Of a stretch of DNA of 64,000 nucleotides, positions 28,555-38,790 are shown one piece after another; the first letter of the stretch is position 1; each line of letters opens with the position of its first letter. The notes below the pieces were generated by a model that was given only the letters and a program-made list of their open reading frames with translations, ran no database searches and was not told the origin of the DNA. A program made the translations under genes and the position numbers. Where the stretch lies: NCBI GenBank assembly GCA_963695405.1, contig CAVOGJ010000003.1:310001-374000 (forward strand), given 5' to 3'. Source of the DNA: CAVOGJ01 sp963695405 (GTDB taxonomy: Bacteria; Planctomycetota; Planctomycetia; Pirellulales; Pirellulaceae).

Positions 28555-29970
28555 CTACTCGATGCCCAATCGCTTCTGAATTTCCTCAAGCGGCACGCCT
28601 TTCGTTTCCGGCATCACCAGCAGTACCCACAGCAACTGCCCCACCATACAGCAGCAGTAGAAAGCGAAGACATTCCCACCCGACCGCTCGGCGATCAGCG
28701 GAAACGTCTGGGAAATGGCGGCCGCAAAAATCCAATGCGTAAAGCTGCCCAGGGCTTGGCCCCGTGCGCGGACGCGATTCGGAAAAATCTCACTGATGAA
28801 GACCCAAATCACGGCCCCCTGCCCGAAGGCGTGCGATGCGATAAAGACGAGTAGGCTGAGAAACACAATCCAGCCGCCCGATGACGTGATCTCGCGTGTC
28901 ACGCTGCCATCGGCGGCCTCGACAAGCTGACTCTGGGTATAGAACGCCCACGCCGTGACACCCAGGCTGACGATATAACCGACGGAGCCGATGAGCATCA
29001 GCTTTTTGCGACCGAAAAAATCGATGACGGCGAGCGCCGCCATGGTAAAGACAAGATTCACCGCGCCGAGCCCCACCGAGTTGAGCAGACTGGCACTCTC
29101 GCCAAATCCGGCGCTGGCAAAGATCCGCTTGGAGTAGTAGAGGATGGCGTTGATGCCGCTCAATTGATTGAACGCGGCGATCGCTACGGCCAAGAGGATG
29201 GGCTGCAGGTACTTCCGCTGAAAAAACGGCTCTCGCAGATTGTGGTGTTCCAGGTCGATCGATGCGCGAATCTCAGCCAACTCTCCTTCCACGGTGCCAA
29301 CCGACTCGTCGACGCCCACCTGTTGCAAGACCTGACGTGCTTCATCGATCCGCCGCTGAGCGACCAGCCACCGCGGACTGCGGGGCGTCGCAAACAGGAG
29401 CAGGAAGAAGATGGCGGCCGGGACCGCCTCGACGGCGAACATCCACCGCCATTCGGCGGCTCCCAGATCAAGCGTGCCGATCACGTAGTTCGAGAAAAAC
29501 GCGAGCAAGATGCCGAGCACGATGTTGAATTGGGCGAGAGCCACCAGTCGACCGCGGGCGCGGGCCGGGGAAATCTCGGCAATGTACATGGGGCTGACAA
29601 CCGAGGCGCCGCCGACGCCCAGGCCACCGAGAAAACGAAAGAGGACGAAGGAATACCAGCCCCAGGCGAACGCACTGCCGAGGGCAGAAACGAAATACAA
29701 AATGGCCAGGACGAACATCACGGCTCTTCGTCCCCAGATGTCCGCCGGCTTGCCGACGATGACGGCGCCGATCACGGTGCCGATCAAGGCGCTGGCCACG
29801 AGGAAGCCGTGCCAGAAAGAGAGCATCGCCTCGCTTCGTCCTGCCGTGGGCGCAAAAATTTGCTCCAGCGTCTGCTCCGCCCCGGAGATAACGGCCGTAT
29901 CAAAACCGAACAACAGGCCACCGAGCGCGGCCACGACGGCGCTACCGACGAGTGTTCTCGAAAGTGCCAT
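28555..29970 (-). CDS. MFS sugar:proton symporter
   Basis: About 471 residues, 12 hydrophobic segments. Sugar-porter family marks: 'GLLFGFDTAVISGA' in helix 1, 'GKPADIWGRRAVM' between helices 2 and 3, 'PMYIAEISPARARGRLVALAQFNIVLG' around helix 4-5, 'QLSGINAILYYSKRIF' in helix 7, 'FISEIFPNRVRARGQALG' and the tail 'PETKGVPLEEIQKRL'. The ATG at 29970 is used; upstream residues are non-conserved. It follows the sugar kinase gene by 96 bases on the same strand, so uptake and phosphorylation are paired, most simply fructose or a similar hexose. Confidence 0.92.
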   Translation of the reverse strand: MALSRTLVGSAVVAALGGLLFGFDTAVISGAEQTLEQIFAPTAGRSEAMLSFWHGFLVASALIGTVIGAVIVGKPADIWGRRAVMFVLAILYFVSALGSAFAWGWYSFVLFRFLGGLGVGGASVVSPMYIAEISPARARGRLVALAQFNIVLGILLAFFSNYVIGTLDLGAAEWRWMFAVEAVPAAIFFLLLFATPRSPRWLVAQRRIDEARQVLQQVGVDESVGTVEGELAEIRASIDLEHHNLREPFFQRKYLQPILLAVAIAAFNQLSGINAILYYSKRIFASAGFGESASLLNSVGLGAVNLVFTMAALAVIDFFGRKKLMLIGSVGYIVSLGVTAWAFYTQSQLVEAADGSVTREITSSGGWIVFLSLLVFIASHAFGQGAVIWVFISEIFPNRVRARGQALGSFTHWIFAAAISQTFPLIAERSGGNVFAFYCCCMVGQLLWVLLVMPETKGVPLEEIQKRLGIE

Positions 29971-30066
29971 GACCGAATGATCCTCTGCGACAAGGCAGCG
30001 TGCTTTGCCAGCTGCGCGGCACATGTCGATGCGACGCCATGGGCTCACGACCACGCCATGGTCGGC

Positions 30067-31005
30067 CTACGTCGCTGATGTTATCTGATCGATGATACGG
30101 CGTGGTAACGCGGGTGTGGCACCGGGTCGAGATGCCACAAATGCGCCGATCTCATTGGCAAAGCGGACCGTCTTTTCCAGCGGCCACTGCAAGAGCAGCC
30201 CACAAACGAGTCCCGCGCAGCAGGCGTCCCCGGCACCAACGCTATCGGCGTTCGCCTCAAAGGGAATCGACACGGGAGTTCCCTCGATCCGCTGATCACC
30301 CCAATACAAGACGGTGCCCTGGGCGCCACGAGTCACGGCCAGCGCCTCGAGCGAAAACGCGGCGGCGAAACTACGGGCTTTCGTTTCGGCATTGTTTTCG
30401 CCAGCGGCGATGTCCAGTAAGTCGCAGACGCGAAACAACTCTTCACCATTTAGTTTCACCATCGAGGCGGCTTGGCAGCCGCCCGCGATGATATCTGCCG
30501 AGAAGAACTCCTGGCGCAGGTTGATGTCGTAGACGCGCCACGCCTGGGGAGCTGACCGTAACAGCTTGGCGATCGTGTCGCGACTCTCCGCGTTCCTCTG
30601 TGCCAAGGTGCCGAAACAAACGGCCGAGCAATGCATGGCCAGATCACGTAGCTCGGGATTGAAATCCAAATGGTCCCAGGCGGCATCCGCCTTGATCTCG
30701 TACGAGGGCTGCTGCTGCGTGTCGAGTGTGACGACGACGCGCCCAGTGGCGTGCTCTGCATCCCGCTGAATGTACCGTGTATCCATGTGCAAAGGCTTCA
30801 GTTCGGACAGCAAGCGATCTCCCAGTGGATCGGTCCCAATTCGACTAACGACCGTGCCTTGTCCCTCGACGACCGACAAAATCTGATGAGCGTGGTAGGC
30901 AAAATTTAGCGGGGCTCCGCCCAGCACCATGCGATCAGGGAAGCAGTCGAAGAGGGCCTCGCCAAGACCGACTGCGATGAGACTTGATGTTCTCGAATAT
31001 GGCAT
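30067..31005 (-). CDS. PfkB-family carbohydrate kinase, fructokinase-like
   Basis: About 312 residues. It begins 'LIAVGLGEALFDCFPDRMVLGGAPLNFAYHA' (substrate-side signature with GG) and has the family's ATP/catalytic motif 'ADSVGAGDACCAGLV' with Asp in GAGD. Phosphorylates a sugar with ATP in the cytoplasm; fructokinase is the best guess from the start and middle ('CFGTLAQRNAESRDTI'). The ATG at 31005 is used, since the longer reading runs into the kinase gene upstream. It starts 17 bases after the Ser/Thr kinase stop and precedes the sugar transporter, so it belongs to the same operon. Confidence 0.9.
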   Translation of the reverse strand: MPYSRTSSLIAVGLGEALFDCFPDRMVLGGAPLNFAYHAHQILSVVEGQGTVVSRIGTDPLGDRLLSELKPLHMDTRYIQRDAEHATGRVVVTLDTQQQPSYEIKADAAWDHLDFNPELRDLAMHCSAVCFGTLAQRNAESRDTIAKLLRSAPQAWRVYDINLRQEFFSADIIAGGCQAASMVKLNGEELFRVCDLLDIAAGENNAETKARSFAAAFSLEALAVTRGAQGTVLYWGDQRIEGTPVSIPFEANADSVGAGDACCAGLVCGLLLQWPLEKTVRFANEIGAFVASRPGATPALPRRIIDQITSAT

Positions 31006-31021
31006 AGCACCTGCCGTGATC

Positions 31022-34000
31022 TCAATGAATCGCTTTCCGCGGGCCCCGGATGGGCGTGCCGTCTCGCAACCTTTTCGTGGGCGGGTGCTGCTTTTTGAAC
31101 TCAGCCAACCGGCGACTCCACTCCATGGCGGCGTGCGCTTCGCCTGCCGCCTCGCAACTGTCGATGACTCGCCGCAGACAAACCTCGAACCACCAGGTAT
31201 CGGCGGCCTGTAAGTCGGTTCCGTACTCCAGGAGCTGCTCGCCCGCTCCCTGCAACGTTTTCCTGCCCAGGTCCTGTTTGCCCGTCGCTTCGAGCGCCGC
31301 ACCCCTGACGTTCTGGGCAAAGGCGGCGAGCAGCGGGGCCGATTTCTCATCGAACTCGGCGAGCGTACTCTCGACCATCGTCAACGCCTCGGCTGGTCGT
31401 CCCTGTTGCAGCAGCGCCTCGGACAGCGACAGGCGTGACCAGACCATGACGGGCACGGCGGGTTCCTCGCGCTGCGATTCGTACTCAATGAAGTCCCGCA
31501 GCGCCGTCTCCGCCTCGTCAAACTTGCCTGCCCGCAGCTGGAGATTCGCCCAACGCGCACGATGCGCGTGGGCAATTCCCACTGCTTCCATCTCGCCGCG
31601 CAGGACTGGGGCGTAGGCTCGATTGTAGGCCGCCAGCGCATCGTCGAGCCGCTTCGCCGCCAGGTAGGCATCTCCCAGGGAGACCCGTTTTGCGAAGACC
31701 CGCGGGTGTGCGTCGCCAAGCTGCGCTCCCATCCCACGCTCGCTTTGCTCAAGCAGTTCAATTGCCCGATCGTATTGATCCACCATCGCATATCCGACCG
31801 CCAGATTGCCCAACATACCGAGCGTGGTCGGATGTTGCTCGCCGAACGCGGCCGCCATGGTGATCAATGTTTTTTCGCCGAACTCGACCGCTTCCTCATA
31901 TTTCTCCGCCGCTGAGCAGACAAGAGCACTTCGTGCCCATCGCATAGGCCGTATGGGAATCGTCTGATGGTAAATGCTCGACACAGTCGGCAACCAATGC
32001 GTTGATGATCGACTCTGCGTCGGCCAGATTCCCCACCTTCAGGTGGGCACTCGCCAGGTTGTTTCTCATCGACAGCACAAAAGGATGCAAGTTGCCACAG
32101 TGCTCGACCATCGCGGGCACAATCTGCTGGTAGATTTCGAGCGCAGCCGCCGGTTGGCCGAATTGGGCGTGGGCATGCGCGAGGTTGTTCTTTGTCGCCA
32201 GGACGGTCGGTGCCTCGGGACCGAATTGCGCCTCTTGATAGGCAGCGGCCTGCTGCAGATGCTGGACACCCGCTTCGTACTTTCCCGCCGACACGCAGGC
32301 GCGGCCGAGTTCCCCCTGCAAGTCGGCGATTTTCTGTGGTTGGTTTAGTGTGGGCGCGTGCTGGTAGGCTTGCAGGGCCGCCTCGAGCAAACGCATCCCC
32401 TCCTGTGGATTGCCAACCTCAAATTCGGCTTGTCCGGCGCGGGTGAGCGCAAAAATCGTGGCCGCATGATCCGCACCATGATTCTTCGTCCGACGTTCGA
32501 GCGCCTCGCGGGCCAAAGCCAGCGCTGCCGGTGCCTTTCCCGCACCGATCATACAATCGATGAGCGTATCGGTCGCCGCCTCGGTCTGGAGGTCTTGAAC
32601 CCCACGGGTCGCGATCAGGCTTTGGCGTGCTTCCGCAGCCAATCGCAGCCCGCGTTCGGTTTCCCCCAGCCCTGCGTAGGAAATCGCGAGCGTCCCCAGC
32701 AACAACGCGCGGGTCACCGGATCGTCCAAGTTCGACTTGCCAACTTGTTCTTCCGCGGCAGCGAGCACCTCGTTCGCGGTCATGGCATGTACGCCAAAAG
32801 GATCGGGGCTCGCAAAGGCCGCGGTCAGGAACTGCAAGGCATCCTCCGATCGCTTACGTTCCCGCTCCTCGGTAGCTAATGCCTGCTCTATTGCGAGCTT
32901 CGCGCGGCCCGCCCGCCACAGGCCATAGGACGTGCTGAGCAGCCCAGAAATCAAGACCATCAGGATCGCGGCCGACCCGATGACGGCCGCTCGATGACGG
33001 CGCACGAATTTTTTCAACCGCATGGAAGAACTCGGCGCCATCGCCAGCACCGGTTCGTGATTCAGAAACCGACTGATGTCCTGAGCCAGCTCGGTAACGG
33101 TGGCGTAGCGATTCGCCGGCTCTTTCTCCACGGCCTTCAGCGCAACCCAGTCCAATTCCTCCCGCAGCTGCTTCAGACGTGCATGACCGCCCGAGTCCTG
33201 ATGACTGGGGTCGTCCACGATCGTGGATTGCAGCACCGTGGAGGGTCGCGGCGTTTCCTGCTCGCAGATCAGCCTGCGCAGCTCGTCGTACGATAGCTCG
33301 GCAAGTCGTTCCGGGGCCAATTCGGCAGCCAACGGCGTGGTCCCTGTGAGCAATTGGTAAAGGAGGACCCCCAGCCCATACACGTCCGTACGGGTATCGA
33401 CACCCGCGGCTCCACTCGCAAATTGTTCGGGACTCATGTACTGCGGCGTGCCGACCATTTCGCCCCGCCGCGTCACGATCGACTTGGCATCCTGCTCGTA
33501 GTGCAGTGCCTTGGCGATACCGAAATCAATGATCTTCACGGTCGGCTTCTCGCCTCTGACGCTGATAAGCACGTTCGATGGCTTGATATCGCGGTGGATG
33601 ATTCCCTTTTGATGCGCATGTTCGATGGCCGAACAGACATCACGCAGCAGCCGCAAGCGTTCTTCGAGGCCCAATTGCAATCCGTCGCAATATTCCGTAA
33701 TCGGCACGCCCGTCACCAGCTCCATGACAAAGTACGGATAGCCATCCTCGGTCGCCCCCGCGTCGAAGATCTGAGCGATGTGGGAATGTTCCATCATGGC
33801 CAGCAGCTGGCGCTCGTTGTCAAACCGCTTGAGAACCGCCGCCGAATCCATGCCCGGTTTGATCAACTTGAGAGCCACGCTGCGCCGTATCGGTTCGGTC
33901 TGCTCGGCCAGATAGACCACGCCAAAGCCACCTTCACCGATCACTTTCTGCAGCCGGTAGTTGCCAATCGCCCGCGGACAACCTTTCGCAGCCAAGGCTC

Positions 34001-34247
34001 GGTTGTGTTCCGCCAGGCCGGCGTCGTCGTCCGAGTAAGGTGCGTCCGTCCCGAGAAATGGGTCCACGAGTGGTCGTTCGAGAAATCTGTGCGCTTGCTG
34101 GTGTGCCTCTAATAGGGAAACAATCTCCGCCCGAAGCGAGACCTTGTCGCCACACACCTCGGCCAGGAATGCCTGCCGAGCCACTGGGTCCTCAAAGGCC
34201 AGGGACTGCAGGAACAGGGAGTAGGTGGAGGCCGCTTGCTGGCTCAT
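31022..34247 (-). CDS. Serine/threonine protein kinase with TM helix and TPR tail (frameshifted)
   Basis: About 1074 residues after removing one extra base near 31945 ('AYAMGTK' continues as 'ALVCSAAEKYEEA'). The kinase domain (about 95-390) has 'IGEGGFGVVYLAE', the Lys in 'VALKLIK', 'IIHRDIKPSNVLI' and 'KIIDFGIAKAL', all complete. A single TM helix follows at about 420-440 ('AAVIGSAAILMVLISGLL'). The rest is outside the cytoplasm and full of TPR-like repeats. This is a standard planctomycete architecture with an ECF sigma gene directly upstream. The ATG at 34247 starts the conserved region. In the same operon as the sugar kinase and transporter; whether the kinase regulates sugar use is unknown. 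Confidence 0.9.
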
Positions 34248-34282
34248 GGGTAAGCAACCTGTGGGGAGAGATGGCGAGGCGT

Positions 34283-34864
34283 CTATTCGCCTGGCGCGTT
34301 CAGCTTTCGATACAGCCACGCCTTGGCGTACTTCCAGTCGTTCTGCACCGTCCGCACAGAAATCTTCAGGTGGTCGGCAATATCCTGGTGGGACATGCCG
34401 GCAAAAAATCGCATCCGCACGACTTCTGCGCAACGTGGACGCACTTCGAATAAATCGGTTAACGCTTCGTCGAGCGCTAAGAGATCCAGCGGCGATAGCT
34501 CTCCTGCATCCGCAGTGGCCGCATCCAATTCGTGCGGATCCATCCGCACAATCGCAGCATGCGGGCCTCCCCGCTTCTGGGAAGTCTCCCGACGGATGTG
34601 ATCGACAAGGACGCGGTGGACCGTCACGGCGGCGGCGGCCATGAATTCCAGCCGATCGGCCGATGCGAGCCGATGTTGCGTCCGCAAACGCAGCCATACC
34701 TCGTGGACGATCGCTGTCGACTGCAGGAGCAGATTCGGCCGTTCGCGACGCAACGCGCGACTGGCAAGTCGGCGGATGTCCGCCAACAGCGCCTGCTGGG
34801 AATCGGTAACCTCTTGCTCCAGCAAGACTTGCGGATAGTTCGGGCGTGCGGGTGAATCGTTCAT
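34283..34864 (-). CDS. ECF-type RNA polymerase sigma factor (TIGR02999-like)
   Basis: 193 residues. Sigma region 2 is at about 40-90 ('STAIVHEVWLRL'). Region 4 is at about 130-185 ('LALDEALTDLF...RCAEVVRMRFFAGMSHQDIADHLKISVRTVQNDWKYAKAWL'), a clean HTH. Groups of this type occur in planctomycetes next to Ser/Thr kinases with TPRs, as here (36 bases downstream). No anti-sigma factor is seen; control may be by phosphorylation through the adjacent kinase, which is inferred. Confidence 0.9.
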   Translation of the reverse strand: MNDSPARPNYPQVLLEQEVTDSQQALLADIRRLASRALRRERPNLLLQSTAIVHEVWLRLRTQHRLASADRLEFMAAAAVTVHRVLVDHIRRETSQKRGGPHAAIVRMDPHELDAATADAGELSPLDLLALDEALTDLFEVRPRCAEVVRMRFFAGMSHQDIADHLKISVRTVQNDWKYAKAWLYRKLNAPGE

Positions 34865-35199
34865 GCAGTACGTGCTGTTAAGCGACGCGAACGACGCTCG
34901 TTTTATGACGGAGTGTTCCGCGGTATTCGCTGGAAAACTCGATCCAGGTCACTCCGCGACCGGCATCTGGTGGCAAATGGTGAAAAAATGCAGGAGCCGC
35001 AATTTATCGCTGCGTGTGACGTCCGAATCTTACGCCAAACTACCTAGGAGGGAGGCACGGTGCAAGTCTGCGCCGATTCTCCATCAAACTGACGGATTCG
35101 TGTCAAGGATGTGTTTTATTTTTGCATTATTTTTTCCGGCCTCGATATGACTGGGTAGGATTTCGCCCGGTCCGTGGAGGCAAAAGGAGCCGCCTCGTG
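34865..35199. other. 335-base intergenic region
   Basis: Divergent promoter region between the sigma factor (minus) and a PEP-CTERM gene (plus). No reading frame looks like protein. A purine-rich AAAAGGAGC at 35182-35190, ten bases before the ATG at 35200, is the ribosome binding site of the downstream gene. No operator or structured RNA was recognised. Confidence 0.5.
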
Positions 35200-35931
35200 A
35201 TGCGACAACATTTTCGTCTTTTGGCTTGCCTGGCAGTGGTCCTTGCTCCCCAGGTGGTCACCGCAGCGCCCATCCAGGGCGGCACCGCGACGTACGACTA
35301 TTTTAACTCGTTCTTCACACGACTCTTTCCTGGCACCCCGTTGAACCCGGGAACGGAACCCATCGATGTGCCGGTCGAATCCCTCGGCGTGTTCACACAG
35401 GTCTGGCAGCCGCAGGTGGGCTTTACGATCGTCGACGAACTGACGAGCATTCGTCAAGCTGGCGTGCTTCCGGGCGATCCACCGATCCCGTTCGAGATCT
35501 TTGCCGGCATCGAGGAAACGCCCGAACTCGGTCCCTTCATCGGCTCCATCACGGGGATCGTACAAGATCCCACGGACCCGGGATTTGCCATGGGAAATCC
35601 GTCCAGCCTCGTGTCGGGCTCTCGACAGGTCGGTGGCCCGTTCGCCCAGCAGTTGATTGACGGGACCTTTCTCTACACCGTCGAGAGCTACTTCTTTGAG
35701 GGGCAAATCACGGCGCTCCCCTTCCCGGTCGGACAAGAATTCATTGGCCGCGACGACGTGGAAGTCCGCGTACGTCTGGGGAGCGAAATCGATCCACTTG
35801 CCGATCCCGTGGTTGGGCTGGTCCTGGCCGGCGGTGTCGTGCGGATCATTCCCGAACCAGCCTCTTACCTGGGACTAGTGACGGCCGCCGTCATCGCCCT
35901 GGGATGTTGTCGCAGGACGAAGAACAAATAG
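35200..35931 (+). CDS. PEP-CTERM exported protein, unknown function
   Basis: 243 residues. An N-terminal signal peptide (MRQHFRLLACLAVVLAPQ, cleavage near VTAAP) is followed by a beta-rich domain with no family I recognise, ending in a PEP-CTERM sorting signal: 'IIPEPASYLGL', a hydrophobic helix, then 'CCRRTKNK'. The signal directs processing by an exosortase, which is not in this window. The ATG at 35200 has a good ribosome binding site (GGAG, about ten bases before). A stem-loop follows the stop at 35934-35954. Confidence 0.8.
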   Translation: MRQHFRLLACLAVVLAPQVVTAAPIQGGTATYDYFNSFFTRLFPGTPLNPGTEPIDVPVESLGVFTQVWQPQVGFTIVDELTSIRQAGVLPGDPPIPFEIFAGIEETPELGPFIGSITGIVQDPTDPGFAMGNPSSLVSGSRQVGGPFAQQLIDGTFLYTVESYFFEGQITALPFPVGQEFIGRDDVEVRVRLGSEIDPLADPVVGLVLAGGVVRIIPEPASYLGLVTAAVIALGCCRRTKNK

Positions 35932-36274
35932 GCCGCCCAAGCGGCAATTGGGCGTCGGCGAGACTGCCTTTCGTTGCCACATTCATGCGGAATGGTTCCC
36001 ACGACGGTCTCTTTACGCTTCTGCCCAGTCGACGTGCGAGATGTCGTCCAGGACCCGCATGATCTCGGGTTGGCGACGGGCGGCCCGTCGACCATCATCT
36101 CTGTCGATCTCGTGGCGTTTGTCGTGCCCAATAAGGGTGTCCGCCTGTGGAACCGACTTTAGCGTCCGGTGATCCCAGGCGATACAGCGCGGTTCGATCG
36201 CTGCAGCTCAGATTTCGGAACGAGCACCGTTGGATGGCCATCGTGGCTGGCAGCCTGCTGGACCATATCGTCAG
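35932..36274. other. 343-base region without a supported gene
   Basis: It starts with a stem-loop (7-bp stem CGCCCAA/TTGGGCG, 35934-35954) that lacks a T-run. On the minus strand, about 36203-36010 stays open for roughly 60 codons ('WDHRTLKSVPQADTLIGHDK', ending '...ISHVDWAEA') and looks protein-like, but it has no start and follows a stop. It may be a gene remnant. Confidence 0.4.
35934..35954 (+). terminator. Stem-loop after the PEP-CTERM gene
   Basis: Perfect 7-bp stem with a 7-base loop, beginning two bases after the stop codon. No T-run follows, so it is a weak intrinsic terminator at best; it could protect the 3' end. Confidence 0.4.
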
Positions 36275-37453
36275 CTATTCCACCAGGACTGGAGACGTGA
36301 AAGCACCTTCAATAATGTCCTTCGTATTGCTCAGATCGGCATTCGCGCGCAGGTCGCCGTCGTAGAGGTAGGACTTCTGAACCTTGACATAAGTTCCCTT
36401 GGCACCATTCCAGGAGGAATCGACGACCTCAACCACCCCCCAGCCACTGATACGATACTCGAGGTTATTCCCGCCTTTCACATCCAATTGATCGTAGAGC
36501 GGAATCAAACGAGACTTTCCGTGGATTTCCTGCACGGCACTTTTCATGCCCGACGACAATCCGGGATCGGCGTTAGCCCACATCGACTGGCCTCCGTCGA
36601 TATAATTCTTGCTGGTGATGCGACCGTCCTGGTAGAGGGCGTCCAGGTTTTCCTGTCGCAAACCGTCAAGGATCTGAGCTCGCAGGTCGAACGTGCTATT
36701 ATTCGAGTTTCCAATGTCAACCGTGCCCCAGTTGCCTGGAATTTCGTTAGGTTCGCCATCCCCATTCTTGTCGTTGCCTTTCCCCTCTTCTTTGCTGTTC
36801 CCGCTCGACGAGGTTCCTCCCGAGTCGCTACCCCCTAAGTCGACGCCATATTCATCGGTGACCTTACCGTCGCCATAAATTGTCCACTCGTCGCCTTGGT
36901 CCAGCTGATCCCAGACCGGGCGTGGCACGGCAAAGGGAAGAACGTCAGATCCAGAGGGTAAATAGCGAGCCTTTTGCAGGACCGCCGTTGCCACGACAGA
37001 AATCCCGGCTTCGTTTTGACCGATCACGCGGCCAAAGAACAAGGAGATGGGCGAGTTAGCCAAATCGTCGTATCGCAATGTCACGCGCACTGTGTCGGCA
37101 ATACCGTTATTGAGTAATGTCACATTCGAATAGATCAATGAAGGATCAAAGCGGCCGACCTCAATGTCCTCATCGCGAACCTGAAACGAAGCATCGATAT
37201 TTGCCTGTGCGTAATTGCGGACGGCCGCATAAACGGCCGCCACATCTTGCTTTCCATCACGATCAGGTGCCAGTTGCTGCACGGCAGCGAGCGCGGCCGT
37301 ATCGGCTGCTCGCTGCAGGTCGGTCCGCGACTTAAGCAGGAAGCCGTAGTCAATAGCAAAGGCCACCATCGCCATCAATGGTACGATCATGATGGCAGCA
37401 AAGACCACAATGTTTCCCCGCCGAGAGCGATAGTGGGGGCATGAGTTGTTCAT
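36275..37453 (-). CDS. TadG-like Flp/Tad pilus assembly protein
   Basis: 392 residues. It opens with basic residues and 'RRGNIVVFAAIMIVPLMAMVAFAIDYGFLLKSRTDLQRAADTAALAAVQQL', a single membrane helix followed by the TadG alignment 'DLQRAADTAALA'. The external part is hydrophilic, with a low-complexity Ser/Gly/Lys/Asn-rich stretch about residues 210-235. TadG and TadE proteins are minor pilins that help assemble Flp pili for adhesion. It is downstream of two TadE-like genes on the same strand, with gaps of 32 and 3 bases, so they are one operon. No TadA/B/C machinery is in the window. Confidence 0.88.
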   Translation of the reverse strand: MNNSCPHYRSRRGNIVVFAAIMIVPLMAMVAFAIDYGFLLKSRTDLQRAADTAALAAVQQLAPDRDGKQDVAAVYAAVRNYAQANIDASFQVRDEDIEVGRFDPSLIYSNVTLLNNGIADTVRVTLRYDDLANSPISLFFGRVIGQNEAGISVVATAVLQKARYLPSGSDVLPFAVPRPVWDQLDQGDEWTIYGDGKVTDEYGVDLGGSDSGGTSSSGNSKEEGKGNDKNGDGEPNEIPGNWGTVDIGNSNNSTFDLRAQILDGLRQENLDALYQDGRITSKNYIDGGQSMWANADPGLSSGMKSAVQEIHGKSRLIPLYDQLDVKGGNNLEYRISGWGVVEVVDSSWNGAKGTYVKVQKSYLYDGDLRANADLSNTKDIIEGAFTSPVLVE

Positions 37454-37485
37454 AGTTTCCTCGGGGGAAGATGATGGTGGCGTCG

Positions 37486-37986
37486 CTATTCGCGCCGCGC
37501 CACGCTGGTGGTTTGCAGCATTCGATCGTGAGAGAACAAGACGCCGTTCATCCAGCGTACGGCATTAAAATTTAGGGTTATTTCGACTTCCAACGGCGTC
37601 CCGGACGATAGTGCGGACAGGTCACCAGCAGCAACTTCGGTGCCCGAATTGGTGACCTTGACGTCCATGGCCGCCGCCACGTTTTCGGTCGATACACCTG
37701 GGTAGCTATTGGCAACGTAGTCACGCACCCAATTTTCTACCGTCGCCACATTTAGGGTGCCGTTCCGCGCGGCCAACCGGGCGCCCTCGCGTGCGGCATC
37801 GCTAACCGTCTGAGCGGTGTTGATATACTGACCGACATCGATTGTGCCAAGCATGAGGAGCAGCAATGCCGGCACAACGATCGCAAACTCAGCAACTGCC
37901 GCGCCCTTTCTCGGACAGGGAGCCTTGGTGTGGCTCACGGCCGTCTTGCCGCCCTTACCATTACAATAGGGATCGTGGATTGCCAC
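37486..37986 (-). CDS. TadE-like pilus protein
   Basis: 166 residues from the ATG at 37986 (three bases after the upstream stop); a GTG at 37938 would give about 150. The marks are 'RKGAAVAEFAIVVPALLLLMLGTIDVGQYINTAQTVSDAAREGARLAARNG', the TadE N-terminal helix with its Glu in 'AEFA'. A beta-rich external domain follows. Minor pseudopilin of a Tad system. Confidence 0.88.
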   Translation of the reverse strand: MAIHDPYCNGKGGKTAVSHTKAPCPRKGAAVAEFAIVVPALLLLMLGTIDVGQYINTAQTVSDAAREGARLAARNGTLNVATVENWVRDYVANSYPGVSTENVAAAMDVKVTNSGTEVAAGDLSALSSGTPLEVEITLNFNAVRWMNGVLFSHDRMLQTTSVARRE

Positions 37987-37989
37987 TTG

Positions 37990-38422
37990 TTACTCGCGCC
38001 TTTTAAAGGCACGCCCTGTGATTTGAAAATCCTCTGGGCCCAGAAAATTTCCGGGCAGCCAACTCACGTCCGAGAATGCCACTTGGACATTGACGGCAAT
38101 CGTGTCTCCCGACATGATCGTGCTGAGATTCGAAGGGGTGGTACTGATTCGAACAGCATTCTGGCTCAACGCACCGGTTGCGACGTTCCGCAAGTAGCGC
38201 CGTACGGTCGTATCGACATCGCTCAGCTGCAGTCGTTGTGGCTAGGGCTGCTTCACGGCAGCCTTCCCGCGCCGCGTTCGTGAGAGCCTCTTGGACCATG
38301 ATCATGCGACTCGTTTCCATGACGCCAAAGACGACAATAAAGAAGATCGGTGCGACGACGGCAAACTCAACAGCCGTCGCGCCACGTCGTGACTGGGAAC
38401 GATGTGCGATTTCGTGATTCAT
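37990..38422 (-). CDS. TadE-like pilus protein (frameshifted)
   Basis: About 143 residues after removing one extra base near 38230: 'AREGCREAALATTTA' should continue as 'LSDVDTTVRRYLRNVATGALSQNAVRIS'. It has the TadE N-terminal motif 'RRGATAVEFAVVAPIFFIVVFGVMETSRMIMVQEALTNAAREG'. Normal length for the family once repaired. First gene of the Tad operon. Confidence 0.82.
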
Positions 38423-38790
38423 CAGTTATCGGGAGTCCATTGGGATGGGTCCCACTCGGGACCGTGGTCATTTCCCCCGGGCAATAGGTGCTTCGGATAT
38501 GGAAGCGTAGTTCATGCCGAAACGGCAAGATCGTGCCACGCCATCTTCTCAGGCAGGTTTGGCAGACAAGTTTGCCTGTTGGCCTCTATTTGTAGCGATT
38601 CTGAGCACGGTAGCGAATGCGCGGAAAGCGATCGCTACGGCGAGGCGGGCCGGAGAAATCCGTGGATGAGCAGACAGGCGCAAGCCGCGAAGAACTCGTC
38701 TCGGACGGGGAGCAACAGTGCTGTGACATTAGATAGACAAGACAAAGGGACGATCTGCCAGGCAAGACCAAGGCACCCGCTACCCGCGGG
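38423..38790. other. 368-base intergenic region
   Basis: Between the start of the tad operon and the end of the next minus-strand gene. No protein-like reading frame. It should hold the tad promoter. No repeat or operator was recognised. Confidence 0.5.

Noticed and set aside
29164..30078. Open frame of about 300 codons opposite the MFS transporter
   Set aside because: Antisense shadow in GC-rich DNA. The transporter on the other strand has full family motifs.
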